Shown one piece after another: positions 15,887 to 24,625 of a DNA stretch of 64,000 nucleotides. The DNA is from Bacteroidales bacterium. Lineage in GTDB: Bacteria; Bacteroidota; Bacteroidia; Bacteroidales; GCA-2748055. The notes beneath the pieces were generated by a model. It was not told the origin of the DNA. It ran no database searches and saw only the letters and a list, made by a program, of their open reading frames with translations. Each line of letters begins with the position of its first letter. Position 1 is the stretch's first letter. Position numbers and translations under genes: made by a program. The DNA is taken from the NCBI GenBank assembly GCA_021738565.1, contig JAIPBT010000001.1, positions 1 to 64,000 on the forward strand. Reading direction: 5' to 3'.

Positions 15887-17296
15887 TTATTTTTTCACGT
15901 CAAAAATGATTCTCCGATAACTTGTGAGCCTGGGTTCTGCATTATCTGTTACTTCGCATATTACATGAATGGTCTTTCCGGCGGAAGCTGCTGGAACTGC
16001 AACTGTAGCTTTGCCCTTGTTTTCGTCTGCAATGCTGACTTCTCCTTCGTAGGTGCCTGCTTCGGGCAGCATCCACCATTTGAAGGCCAGGTCATCCCCA
16101 TCGGGATCATAGGATTTCGACGCGTCGAGTGTGACTGTTTTACCCGGTTTGGGCTCCATGGAGATGATATCAATACCCTGATCGCCATTGATGGCAATTA
16201 TGGGATTGCGATTCCCCGTACCATCTGCAGCCCAATCCATTCGGGCAGCAAAATTATTGAAGGTGGCAGGATAGAAATATGCTTCATACTTTGAGCAAAT
16301 TTCATTGGCTTTTCCCTTATGATTTGTATACGCGTAAGTAGAACCATCCGGGGTAATGCCCCACTCAAAATATCCTCCCCAGCCAACCTGGCCCGGAACG
16401 GTTGGATTGTTGAGTCCATTGGGCAGGATGTGAAGAAAGGCAGGGGTGTCTCCTTCGACCCCAAATTTGTACTTTGGGTATACGCTGCCCAGGTTCCCGT
16501 GTCCCTGTATATGGGTGGCATACTGCTCCCAGTTCGCTCTGCCGGTTCCGTTCTGGAATTTCCATGCACATTCGTCCCAGAGAAACATGAGATCCTTTTC
16601 AAATTCCCTGCGCATCCACTGATGTGAACTGATCTCAAAGCCTTCGGATCCGTCATACGCCCTGTCCTGGTCGGTAATGGTATAGGTAGGAACTTTATGT
16701 AAGAATGCTTTCAGTTCTTCCTGACTGCGTTCCTGTTTTACCTGCCATATGGCCTGGGCCAGTGTATTGCCTCCACCCCATACTGTGATCCATAACGGAC
16801 GGTCGTCCTCTTCATCGGCCTGCTCGATGATCAGCTTACTCCCTGGTGAATCATTCCCTTCACCAATGAATTTGATCCCTCTTATTGTAGAGCCAAACAT
16901 GGTGCGTTCCCTCAGATATTCGGGACTGGGCCAGTATCCGATATATTGCCGGGATTCATCTTTCAGGAAACCATCCTGACCGGATCGTTTCAGCAGGTTG
17001 GACAGATCTTTCTCATACGCATCAATGGCATCGTGAATCAGATCAATAAAATCTTCCCGGGTTACATCCAGGCTCCACCCTGTCGTGAAAATCAAGCCCT
17101 CAATTTCGAATAAATCGGCATGCACAAGGAGTCGTACCAGTGATTCGCTATCATCTGTTTCCCATGTAGATACATCGGTAAGCACAACCAGTCGTGGTTT
17201 TAAAGACGGGGCCTGGGAAGGGTTCTTCTTTTCAGCCTGAATAGAGGCAGATGTAATTAAGAAGAAAACAAGGATAAATGACAATTTTGTTTTCAT
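15887..17296 (-). CDS. Secreted DUF1593 protein with C-terminal Ig-like domain
   Basis: This 469 aa paralogue of the downstream gene has a signal peptide (MKTKLSFILVFFLITSASIQA) and a DUF1593 domain starting VVLTDVSTWETDDSESLVRLL. A C-terminal beta-sandwich of the kind attached to 'cellulose-binding' DUF1593 proteins follows (TLDASKSYDPDGDDLAFKWW). Its Asp cluster is spaced differently from the short paralogue (ETDDSES versus DPDDVQS), so the two may differ in substrate. It is encoded 12 bp after the permease gene in the same operon. Confidence 0.83.
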   Translation of the reverse strand: MKTKLSFILVFFLITSASIQAEKKNPSQAPSLKPRLVVLTDVSTWETDDSESLVRLLVHADLFEIEGLIFTTGWSLDVTREDFIDLIHDAIDAYEKDLSNLLKRSGQDGFLKDESRQYIGYWPSPEYLRERTMFGSTIRGIKFIGEGNDSPGSKLIIEQADEEDDRPLWITVWGGGNTLAQAIWQVKQERSQEELKAFLHKVPTYTITDQDRAYDGSEGFEISSHQWMRREFEKDLMFLWDECAWKFQNGTGRANWEQYATHIQGHGNLGSVYPKYKFGVEGDTPAFLHILPNGLNNPTVPGQVGWGGYFEWGITPDGSTYAYTNHKGKANEICSKYEAYFYPATFNNFAARMDWAADGTGNRNPIIAINGDQGIDIISMEPKPGKTVTLDASKSYDPDGDDLAFKWWMLPEAGTYEGEVSIADENKGKATVAVPAASAGKTIHVICEVTDNAEPRLTSYRRIIFDVKK

Positions 17297-17308
17297 AATA
17301 TTGAAGTT

Positions 17309-18283
17309 TTAATTTTCTTTTGAGTTTAATTTTTCCATCACCACGGCAAGCAGGATGACCAATCCCTTTATTACCTGTTGCCAGAAAGGGGATACATTGA
17401 GCAGAACAAGTCCGTTGTTTAGGATTCCAATGATCAAGGCTCCCTGTACAGTTCCCAGAATGGTTCCCTTACCGCCGGAGAGGGATGTGCCACCGATGAC
17501 AACAGCGGCTATTGAGTCAAGTTCGAATCCGGCACCGGCATTTGGCTGGGCAGAATCGAGTCGTGATGTAACGATGATGCCACCGATGGCTGCCAGTCCG
17601 CCGGCAATAGAGTAGACAATCATTTTTATCCGCTTAATATTGATACCTGAAAGGCGTGCAGCCTGTTCATTTCCCCCGATGGCATAGATATGCCTTCCCA
17701 GGGTGGTACGCTTTGTGAGGATAATAGCTGCGACGACTACTATTAAGGAGATCCAAACCGGCATCGGGATGCCCAGGAACCAGCCGGTACCTATAAAGGC
17801 CATGCTGTCTCCAAGTCCGGTAACCGGGAAACCACCTGTCCAGAGCATGGTAAGACCGCGTGCAATGGTAAGCATAGCGAGTGTGGCAACAAAGGGTGGC
17901 ACTTTGAAGCGTGTAATGGTCAATCCATTGAACCACCCGAGGAATGTTCCGACCAGCGTGCCGCCAACCATTGCACCAAGCAGGGTAAATCCAACGTGCA
18001 TATCCAGGTCGGTAAATTCAGTACCGAATTTCAGCATGCTGGCTGCTACGGCTCCTGAAATAGCCAGGATAGAACCTACGGAAAGATCAATGCCGCCTGT
18101 AAGGATCACCAGGGTCATGCCTACCGATATGACCATATTCACGGAGATCTGCCGCATCACGTTCCATGTGTTTTCCATAGTAAGAAAACTGTCCGTCAGG
18201 AAGCTTAATGCAATGCCCATTAACAGCAGGGCCAGTATTGATTGAAATTTTACCAGGTTTTTTCTAATATCTGCTGTGGTCAT
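17309..18283 (-). CDS. Ribose-type sugar ABC transporter permease (RbsC-like)
   Basis: This inner-membrane permease of the CUT2/RbsC family has 324 aa and roughly eight to ten hydrophobic helices. The signature VGMTLVILTGGIDLSVGSILA and the cytoplasmic coupling segment GGNEQAARLSGINIKRIK are clear, as is VVIGGTSLSGGKGTILGT near the end. It is encoded between the ATPase gene (10 bp away) and the DUF1593 genes. ABC sugar importers are uncommon in Bacteroidota, which usually use SusCD and MFS carriers. Confidence 0.92.
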   Translation of the reverse strand: MTTADIRKNLVKFQSILALLLMGIALSFLTDSFLTMENTWNVMRQISVNMVISVGMTLVILTGGIDLSVGSILAISGAVAASMLKFGTEFTDLDMHVGFTLLGAMVGGTLVGTFLGWFNGLTITRFKVPPFVATLAMLTIARGLTMLWTGGFPVTGLGDSMAFIGTGWFLGIPMPVWISLIVVVAAIILTKRTTLGRHIYAIGGNEQAARLSGINIKRIKMIVYSIAGGLAAIGGIIVTSRLDSAQPNAGAGFELDSIAAVVIGGTSLSGGKGTILGTVQGALIIGILNNGLVLLNVSPFWQQVIKGLVILLAVVMEKLNSKEN

Positions 18284-18293
18284 ACGTTTTTAT

Positions 18294-19829
18294 TTATACT
18301 TTTTCGGCAATGGCTGCCTTCATTATCACTTCTTCAGAGGCTTCGTCTCTGGTTAGTTCAGCTGTTAGTTTGGATTCAGAAAGTACAAGGATATTATCCG
18401 CAATGGAAAGTATTTCTGGTAATTCAGAAGATACAAAAATGATCCCCATACCTGCTGCGGCCAGTTCCTTCATCAGTGTGTAGATATCGCCTTTTGCACC
18501 CACATCTATACCCCGGGTGGGCTCATCAAGCAGCAGTATCTTCGGATGGGTGGCCAGCCATTTGGAAATCACGACTTTCTGCTGGTTTCCTCCACTGAGC
18601 TTTTCAACTTCAAGAGAACCGGAGGAGACCTGTGTTTTCAGCCTTTCAATATAATAACGGCTGAGTTCGGTTTCCTTCTTCCTGTTGATGAAACTGAATC
18701 TTGATATCCTTTTAAGACTTGCCAGGCTTGTATTCTTTGCTACATTCATGTTCAGGATCAACCCCTGGAGCTTTCGGTCCTCCGGAACCAGCGCGATGCC
18801 CGCTGAGATAGCATCTTTGATGCTTCGGATGTTGATTTTTTCTCCTTCAACGAAAACCTCTCCGGAAACATAGGTCGGGAATAAACCGAAAATTGCTTCA
18901 AGTACTTCTGTTCGCCCGGCTCCCATAAGTCCGCTGATGCCAAGAATCTCGCCTTTTCTGAGTGAAAAACTTACGTTGTTGACCAGGTAATCCTCCCTGT
19001 TTTCAGGATTCTGCAAACAGAGATTTTCTACCCGTAAAAGTTCCTCGTCTCCAATTTCGACATTGCTCCTTGCATTCTCATCAAGATCACGTCCCACCAT
19101 CATCCTTATCAACTTGTCCTTCGAGGTTTCTTTCATACTCCCGGATGAGATAAATGCGCCATCCCTAAGCACATTATAATTGTCAGCAATCTCGAAAAGC
19201 TCATCCAGTTTATGTGACACGTAGACAATGGCCACTCCCTTATTCTTCAGGTTGTTAATGATCCTGAAAAGCAATTCCACTTCGTGATCGCTGATTGCCG
19301 AAGTAGGTTCGTCCATGATCAGCACCTTGGATTCGAACAACAATGACTTGGCGATCTCAACGAGCTGTTGCTGTCCTACGCGCAGTTGATATACGGGAGT
19401 GGTTGGAGGCACATTCAATTCCAGGCGGGTAAGGAGCCCTTTTGTCTTTTTATTCATTTCAGGATAATCGAGCAGTCCCAACCTGTTGGTTAATTCATGA
19501 CCAAGGAAAATATTTTCAGTGATGGTAAGATGCGGAACAAGATTCAACTCCTGGTGAATAATGTTTACACCGCTTTTCTTCGCTTCTCCCGGACTTTTGA
19601 ATTGAATTTGTAATCCATCCAGCATCACCTCTCCTTCATATTCGGAATGGATTCCTGAAATAATCTTCATCAGCGTTGATTTACCGGCTCCATTCTCCCC
19701 GATAATGGCATTCACTTTTCCTTCATAGATCTTCATTTCGACATTTTTCAGGGCATACACTCCCGAAAAGTCTTTAGAGACATTCCTTGCCTCCAGAAGA
19801 GGCTGTTCTATGTTATTTGAAGCTGCCAT
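18294..19829 (-). CDS. Ribose-type sugar ABC transporter ATP-binding protein (RbsA-like)
   Basis: This 511 aa protein has two fused ABC domains, as in RbsA, MglA and AraG. The first has Walker A GENGAGKSTLMK, the signature LRVGQQQLVEIAKSL and Walker B VLIMDEPTSAI. The second has a degenerate Walker A (GLMGAGRTEVLEA), as usual for the family, then LSGGNQQKVVISKWL and LLLDEPTRGID. Its start overlaps the end of the DUF2291 gene by 17 bp. It powers the importer formed with the RbsC-like and RbsB-like neighbours. Confidence 0.93.
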   Translation of the reverse strand: MAASNNIEQPLLEARNVSKDFSGVYALKNVEMKIYEGKVNAIIGENGAGKSTLMKIISGIHSEYEGEVMLDGLQIQFKSPGEAKKSGVNIIHQELNLVPHLTITENIFLGHELTNRLGLLDYPEMNKKTKGLLTRLELNVPPTTPVYQLRVGQQQLVEIAKSLLFESKVLIMDEPTSAISDHEVELLFRIINNLKNKGVAIVYVSHKLDELFEIADNYNVLRDGAFISSGSMKETSKDKLIRMMVGRDLDENARSNVEIGDEELLRVENLCLQNPENREDYLVNNVSFSLRKGEILGISGLMGAGRTEVLEAIFGLFPTYVSGEVFVEGEKINIRSIKDAISAGIALVPEDRKLQGLILNMNVAKNTSLASLKRISRFSFINRKKETELSRYYIERLKTQVSSGSLEVEKLSGGNQQKVVISKWLATHPKILLLDEPTRGIDVGAKGDIYTLMKELAAAGMGIIFVSSELPEILSIADNILVLSESKLTAELTRDEASEEVIMKAAIAEKV

Positions 19830-20448
19830 TCATTAAATTTACTTTTACCGGAATAATGCGTAAGGAACCCATGTTTATCTGATTCTCTTTTATTTCAGCG
19901 GCTCCAGCAAATTCGATCGTTTTTCCGGGTTCCGCAATATTCAGCAAACGGGGTATTACCTTCTCCTTAATGAGTTTGTTGATTTCTACCGAGGTGTTGT
20001 TGAAGTCGGTCATATTCACGAAATCGTTAATGTTCACCTTACCGGAACCATCCCTCACCGCATTGCCAAAAATGTATTCGGTGGCAAGTTGCAGGGTGAT
20101 ATTTTCATCTACAGTTACAACAATAAATTCTTCTTCAATGGATTCTACTCTCCCCACCCCTTTCATGAAAAAATATCCAGTACTGGAAATCCCGAGTTTG
20201 TGTCCAAATCGTGTAAAAACCTCTTCGGGATTATCTTCCAGGATCCTGTACAGCTCGGTTATGTCCGGGGCCTCGTTGATGGCTTGCGGCAAGCTATTTT
20301 CCCAGAAATCGGAAGCAAAATCAGATGCATTGAACGCAACGGATGATGCCCTGGAATTGTATTCCTGCAGATTTTCAATATCCAGGGATAAATAGATGAG
20401 CAGCAATACTGCCACTGCGATCAGGATATATTTAAGGATCTTATTCAT
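19813..20448 (-). CDS. DUF2291 family protein, ABC-importer associated
   Basis: This 211 aa protein has one N-terminal membrane segment (MNKILKYILIAVAVLLLIYLSL) and a periplasmic domain matching DUF2291 by size, by the ISSTGYFFMKGVGRVESI region, and by context. DUF2291 proteins are regularly encoded within ribose-like ABC operons, but their role is unknown; an accessory part of substrate capture is plausible. The gene sits between those for the binding protein (6 bp upstream) and the ATPase (17 bp overlap). Confidence 0.8.
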   Translation of the reverse strand: MNKILKYILIAVAVLLLIYLSLDIENLQEYNSRASSVAFNASDFASDFWENSLPQAINEAPDITELYRILEDNPEEVFTRFGHKLGISSTGYFFMKGVGRVESIEEEFIVVTVDENITLQLATEYIFGNAVRDGSGKVNINDFVNMTDFNNTSVEINKLIKEKVIPRLLNIAEPGKTIEFAGAAEIKENQINMGSLRIIPVKVNLMNGSFK

Positions 20449-20454
20449 GTGGAT

Positions 20455-21396
20455 CTAGTTTTCAGGAAGAAATTTTGAAACATTACCGGGCGTTACCAGG
20501 ATGACTTCCACCGGGGTCTTGTTCGTAAAATTTCGTTCTCCTTTTATATATGCATCAGCCAGTTCTGCTGACTTACGAGCCATGACAACAGGGAATTGCA
20601 TAACCGTAGCTGATATCTTGCCATCTGCGATGGAGCGAATTGCATCACTGGACCCGTCAAAGCCAAATACTTTAATCTCATCTTGTTTCCCTGCTGCAAG
20701 AATTGCCTGGTAGGCTCCCAGCGCCATGGCATCGTTGCCGCAGAAAACAGCATCTATATCCTGCTGAGCCTGCATGGTGCTTTCCATTACTTCCATGGCC
20801 TTGTTGCGATCGAAGTCGGCACTTTGCTGTGCAACCATTTTCAAATCAGGAAATTCATCCACTACACTGTGGAAACCGTTTGAACGATTCCAGGTGTTGT
20901 TATCACCTACCAATCCAAGGATCTCCACATAATTCCCCTGTTTATTCATTTGCCTGACAAAGTATTGTCCCAGTTTTACGCACCCTGTGAAATTATCTGA
21001 AAGCAACTGGGTAACTGCCGCATCCCTTGAATTGATCTCCCGGTCCATGCAAAAAGTGGGTATTCCGGCTTCTTTTGCCCGCTTTACATTCAATACGGAA
21101 CCATCGGCATCGGTAGGGTTGAATAATATGGCTGCATATCCCATTGAAATGATGTTATCAAAATGCTCTGCTTCCCTGGCCGAATTATTCTGTGAATCGA
21201 ATATAAGGGCTTTGTAACCCAGTTCCCTGGCTCTTTCAGCAGCAGATTCAGCCAGTACTACAAACCACGGATTATTGAGTGTTGACACTACCACTGCAAT
21301 CTTATCGGATTGAACGGATACTTTTTTATTCCCGCATCCCGAGACAAACAGGATGAATATAAAAAACAGGATTGGGATGTATTTAGAGGCTTTCAT
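20455..21396 (-). CDS. Sugar-binding lipoprotein of the ABC importer (RbsB-like)
   Basis: This 313 aa periplasmic binding protein of the Peripla_BP_4 family starts with a lipoprotein signal ([21 protein letters not shown], with the lipobox Cys), so it should be membrane-tethered. Family segments include [42 protein letters not shown] and [18 protein letters not shown]. The pattern [10 protein letters not shown] near the hinge suggests a pentose or hexose ligand. It belongs with the RbsA- and RbsC-like proteins encoded downstream. Confidence 0.9.
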   Translation of the reverse strand: MKASKYIPILFFIFILFVSGCGNKKVSVQSDKIAVVVSTLNNPWFVVLAESAAERARELGYKALIFDSQNNSAREAEHFDNIISMGYAAILFNPTDADGSVLNVKRAKEAGIPTFCMDREINSRDAAVTQLLSDNFTGCVKLGQYFVRQMNKQGNYVEILGLVGDNNTWNRSNGFHSVVDEFPDLKMVAQQSADFDRNKAMEVMESTMQAQQDIDAVFCGNDAMALGAYQAILAAGKQDEIKVFGFDGSSDAIRSIADGKISATVMQFPVVMARKSAELADAYIKGERNFTNKTPVEVILVTPGNVSKFLPEN

Positions 21397-21403
21397 TTTT
21401 GTG

Positions 21404-22354
21404 TCATTTTAGTAAGCTTAATGCTGTTTTACTGAGTCCCCGGCCTGATATCCCATAATGATCAAAAATCTCAACCTGGGAACCGGTTTTAGTATCCTCA
21501 TCAGCAATGCCGATTATTTTAAAGGGCAGATGAATTCCTGCTGTCATTAATGCTGATGCACAGGCTTCGCCCAACCCTCCATGCACACTGTGCTCCTCTA
21601 CACTAATCAGCGCCCTACAACTTTTTGCCTGTGCAATTAAAGTCGTTTTATCAAGCGGTTTTATGGTGTGCATACTCACCACGCCTGCACTGATTCCAAT
21701 ATCTGCAAGTATCTTTGAAGCTTCATATGCCGGAGCTACCGTTTCGCCTGTTGCAATAAAGGATACATCACTACCTGTGGATATCACCGAAGCTTTACCA
21801 AATTCAAATTCCATTTCAGGTCGCGGCAGAAGCGGCATCGGTTTTTTACCGAATCGAATAAATACAGGCTTCTTTGCCACTGATGCCTGCAATATAGCCT
21901 GTTCCGTTTCATAGGCATCGGCCGGGATCACCACAGTCAAATTATTAATAGCTCGCAATGCAGCCAGGTCATGCAGGGAATGGTGGGTAGACCCGAGTGC
22001 CCCATAGCTGACGCCCGAACTGATTCCGACAAGAACAACCGGGTAATCCGAATATGCCACATCGTTTTTGATCTGCTCCAGTGCTCTTGCAGTTAAAAAA
22101 CTCCCCGGTGAAACAGCAAACACCTTCTTTCCCGTTGAAGCGAGTCCGGCTGAGACACCCACCATATTTTGTTCGGCAATACCTACTTCTACTATCTGAT
22201 CCGGGAACCTTTCAGCAAAGGGACCCAGTTTCCCGGATCCCCTGGAGTCACTTGTTACTACCAGAATGTCTTTGTCTTTTTCTGCAATCTTCATCAGCGC
22301 TTCTGAAAAGACATCAAGATTGGCTCTTTCTATTTGGATATCCGTCATTGTCAT
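21404..22354 (-). CDS. Transketolase, C-terminal subunit
   Basis: This 316 aa protein carries the pyrimidine-binding and C-terminal domains of a split transketolase. [23 protein letters not shown] contains the catalytic Glu that activates thiamine diphosphate, and [17 protein letters not shown]-like sequence lies in the C-terminal domain. It overlaps the N-subunit gene by 4 bp, ensuring equal synthesis. Split transketolases often serve dedicated sugar pathways, including the known D-apiose route, where apulose-4-phosphate is the donor. Confidence 0.88.
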   Translation of the reverse strand: MTMTDIQIERANLDVFSEALMKIAEKDKDILVVTSDSRGSGKLGPFAERFPDQIVEVGIAEQNMVGVSAGLASTGKKVFAVSPGSFLTARALEQIKNDVAYSDYPVVLVGISSGVSYGALGSTHHSLHDLAALRAINNLTVVIPADAYETEQAILQASVAKKPVFIRFGKKPMPLLPRPEMEFEFGKASVISTGSDVSFIATGETVAPAYEASKILADIGISAGVVSMHTIKPLDKTTLIAQAKSCRALISVEEHSVHGGLGEACASALMTAGIHLPFKIIGIADEDTKTGSQVEIFDHYGISGRGLSKTALSLLK

Positions 22355-23205
22355 ACCCGAAGTGCCTCCATTTTCTTCTTTAGTTCTCCCAAAGCCAGTT
22401 TGTATTGTTCATCGGATGGCACTCCGTGGTGCCATTTCTTCTCATCTTCCATAAAACTTATACCTTTTCCTTTAACTGAACTGGCAATGATAAGACTTGG
22501 TTTTCCTTTCTTACGAGGGATTGTTTTGAATACTTTTCGCAGTTTAGATATATCATGTCCATTTACTTCAGTAACCTCCCATCCAAACGCCCTGAATTTC
22601 TCATTGATAGGATAGGGACTGCAAACCTCCCTGTTCCTGCCTGTAATTTGGAGTGTATTGTGATCGAGGATCGCATGAAGATTGTCCAGTCTGTAATGTG
22701 CAGCCATCATTGCTGCTTCCCAGTTGGATCCTTCGGCAAGCTCACCATCTCCCAGCAATGTAAATACACGGTATGTCCTGCCATCCATCTTCCCTGCCAG
22801 GGCTATGCCGGCGCTGATGGATAATCCGTGACCCAGCGCCCCGGTATTAAATTCAATGCCATTTATTTTACGCGTTGGATGACCCACGTAGTCGGAACCA
22901 TACCGGCATAAAGTATTCAGGTCATCCTCCGGAAAGAATCCCATATCGGCAAGCACTACATACAGCGCTTCAACCGAATGTCCCTTGCTTTGAATATACC
23001 TGTCACGGTTCCTGCTTGTAAATGTATCAGGAGATACATTGAGTACATCGTTATATAAAACATTAAGAATATCCGTGCAGGAAAGGCTTCCACCTGTATG
23101 CCCCGCATTAGCCTGTTTAATGTAGCGTAGCAGGTTCATCCTGTACTGTACAGATTTTATCTCTAATTCCCTGTCTGTATAGGCTTTCATTCTATTCTTA
23201 TTCAT
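22351..23205 (-). CDS. Transketolase, N-terminal (thiamine-diphosphate-binding) subunit
   Basis: This 284 aa protein forms the N-terminal half of transketolase. It has YIKQANAGHTGGSLSCTDIL, then TGALGHGLSISAGIALA and the diphosphate/Mg2+ motif LLGDGELAEGSNWEA. A downstream in-frame ATG (23190, MKAYTDREL) is an alternative start; I keep 23205, which overlaps the isomerase stop by 8 bp. With the C-subunit it transfers a two-carbon ketol unit from a ketose phosphate to an acceptor. Confidence 0.88.
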   Translation of the reverse strand: MNKNRMKAYTDRELEIKSVQYRMNLLRYIKQANAGHTGGSLSCTDILNVLYNDVLNVSPDTFTSRNRDRYIQSKGHSVEALYVVLADMGFFPEDDLNTLCRYGSDYVGHPTRKINGIEFNTGALGHGLSISAGIALAGKMDGRTYRVFTLLGDGELAEGSNWEAAMMAAHYRLDNLHAILDHNTLQITGRNREVCSPYPINEKFRAFGWEVTEVNGHDISKLRKVFKTIPRKKGKPSLIIASSVKGKGISFMEDEKKWHHGVPSDEQYKLALGELKKKMEALRV

Positions 23206-24613
23206 GTATGTACATTCCCCAGCCCAGGTAATTCCCGATTGCTTCCTTCAGGATTTCAGCAACATGACCCCGTACCATTGCAACATGGTGCTCGAATCCG
23301 CTCCTGCACATGAAGTCCATCAATTCCTGGAGGTTAGGCACTTCGCAAACTGCTATTCCTCCATCCATGTCGTATGGATCATCCGTGATCATTCCTTCAC
23401 CCAGATAGGATTTAATCCTGCCACTTGTGTCATCTGTGGATATTCTGAAATAGGTCATCTCACCGGGTGCAACTTTACCTTTTACTGCTCCAAATGTATC
23501 TTCCTGACCCAGTACCGTTCCCAGGATATCAAGACTTCCAATTTCAATCTCATTTTCGAAAAATGATTTCGGATAATTGCTACAATGTGTACAGACCACC
23601 TTATTGCGGTCTTCTCCAAAATTATTATTCCAGTCGAGCAAAGCAGAAGGTTTCTGTGCGGCCAGGGCAAGGGCATACATGCCGATTGATCCAACAACAT
23701 CAACTTCACAGGCCGACGGCATCAGTTTTTCACCCATCATGCTCATGGTGACACAGGCTGCACAGCCGTAATTCTTTTCCAAAGATTCCCAGCACTGGAT
23801 TGCTGAGATATCTATATCATTTTCCTCGATCCAGTTCTCAACGGCCAGTCCAAAACGTGCCTGCCTGCTTATCTGTCCTTTATGAAGAATGTTACAGGTC
23901 CCATAATTCTGAATGGCTTCAACCTGTGCTTTCACCTCAGCGGAGTTCTCATCTAATTTCTCGGCGGCGGCGAATATTTCAGACATGTCAACAGGTACAA
24001 CGGTTATTTCATGTTGCTGAAGGATCTTTTCGCTGAAACGCATGGTCTGGAAACCGATCGGGCGAGCTCCGATAGAACCCACACGTATTCCTTTCATACC
24101 TTTAACCACCCGGCATATTCCTGAAAATTTCAGGAGGTCGGCTGTGAACTCCTCGCTGTCAAGGCTGTAGGTGTGGTAAGTAGTATTTGTAAATTTTATT
24201 CCGTACTGGTAGAGGTTATTGCAAACCGATAACTTTCCACAGAAGGCATCTCTCCTGTTTTTAACATCCACTTTGCTGTTATCGTCATCGCATGCCTGAA
24301 CCAATACCGGGACATTCAAACCCGATAGTTTGATCGTATTCACAACGCCGAGTTCATCTCCAAAATTGGGCAGTACTACGAGTATTCCGTCAATATTATC
24401 TGCATGCTGTTTGAAATAATTTGCACATTTAACAGCATCATCGTATCCTTCTATATTTCCGGTTGGGGTCTCGCTTTCCGGAAGGATTACAGTACCAAAA
24501 CCCATGATTTTCAGTTTGTCCAGTACCTTTTTACGGGCTTCGACCGCTAACCTGGCATTAAAAATGTTCCGGGTAGCTATAATTATGCCGAATGATGTGT
24601 TCATATTTTTCAT
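23198..24613 (-). CDS. L-fucose/L-arabinose isomerase family protein
   Basis: This 471 aa aldose-ketose isomerase belongs to the FucI/AraA superfamily and should turn the imported aldose into a ketose. The N-terminal domain includes ILPESETPTGNIEGYDDA and the middle GMKGIRVGSIGARPIGFQT. The C-terminal part carries likely metal ligands: IQCWESLEKNYG, EVDVVGSIGMYALALA, LLDWNNNFGEDRNK and the His in EHHVAMVRGH. It is shorter than canonical FucI (about 590 aa). The substrate cannot be read from sequence; the neighbours suggest a pentose. Confidence 0.82.
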   Translation of the reverse strand: MKNMNTSFGIIIATRNIFNARLAVEARKKVLDKLKIMGFGTVILPESETPTGNIEGYDDAVKCANYFKQHADNIDGILVVLPNFGDELGVVNTIKLSGLNVPVLVQACDDDNSKVDVKNRRDAFCGKLSVCNNLYQYGIKFTNTTYHTYSLDSEEFTADLLKFSGICRVVKGMKGIRVGSIGARPIGFQTMRFSEKILQQHEITVVPVDMSEIFAAAEKLDENSAEVKAQVEAIQNYGTCNILHKGQISRQARFGLAVENWIEENDIDISAIQCWESLEKNYGCAACVTMSMMGEKLMPSACEVDVVGSIGMYALALAAQKPSALLDWNNNFGEDRNKVVCTHCSNYPKSFFENEIEIGSLDILGTVLGQEDTFGAVKGKVAPGEMTYFRISTDDTSGRIKSYLGEGMITDDPYDMDGGIAVCEVPNLQELMDFMCRSGFEHHVAMVRGHVAEILKEAIGNYLGWGMYIHE

Positions 24614-24625
24614 TGCATGTTTTAT

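Noticed and set aside
17703-18245. 180-codon plus-strand frame opposite the permease gene
   Set aside because: The opposite strand encodes conserved RbsC helices; this frame shows no signal or domain.
23198-24613. Standard L-fucose pathway isomerase
   Set aside because: The protein is over 100 aa shorter than FucI, and no fuculose aldolase or lactaldehyde reductase gene is present.
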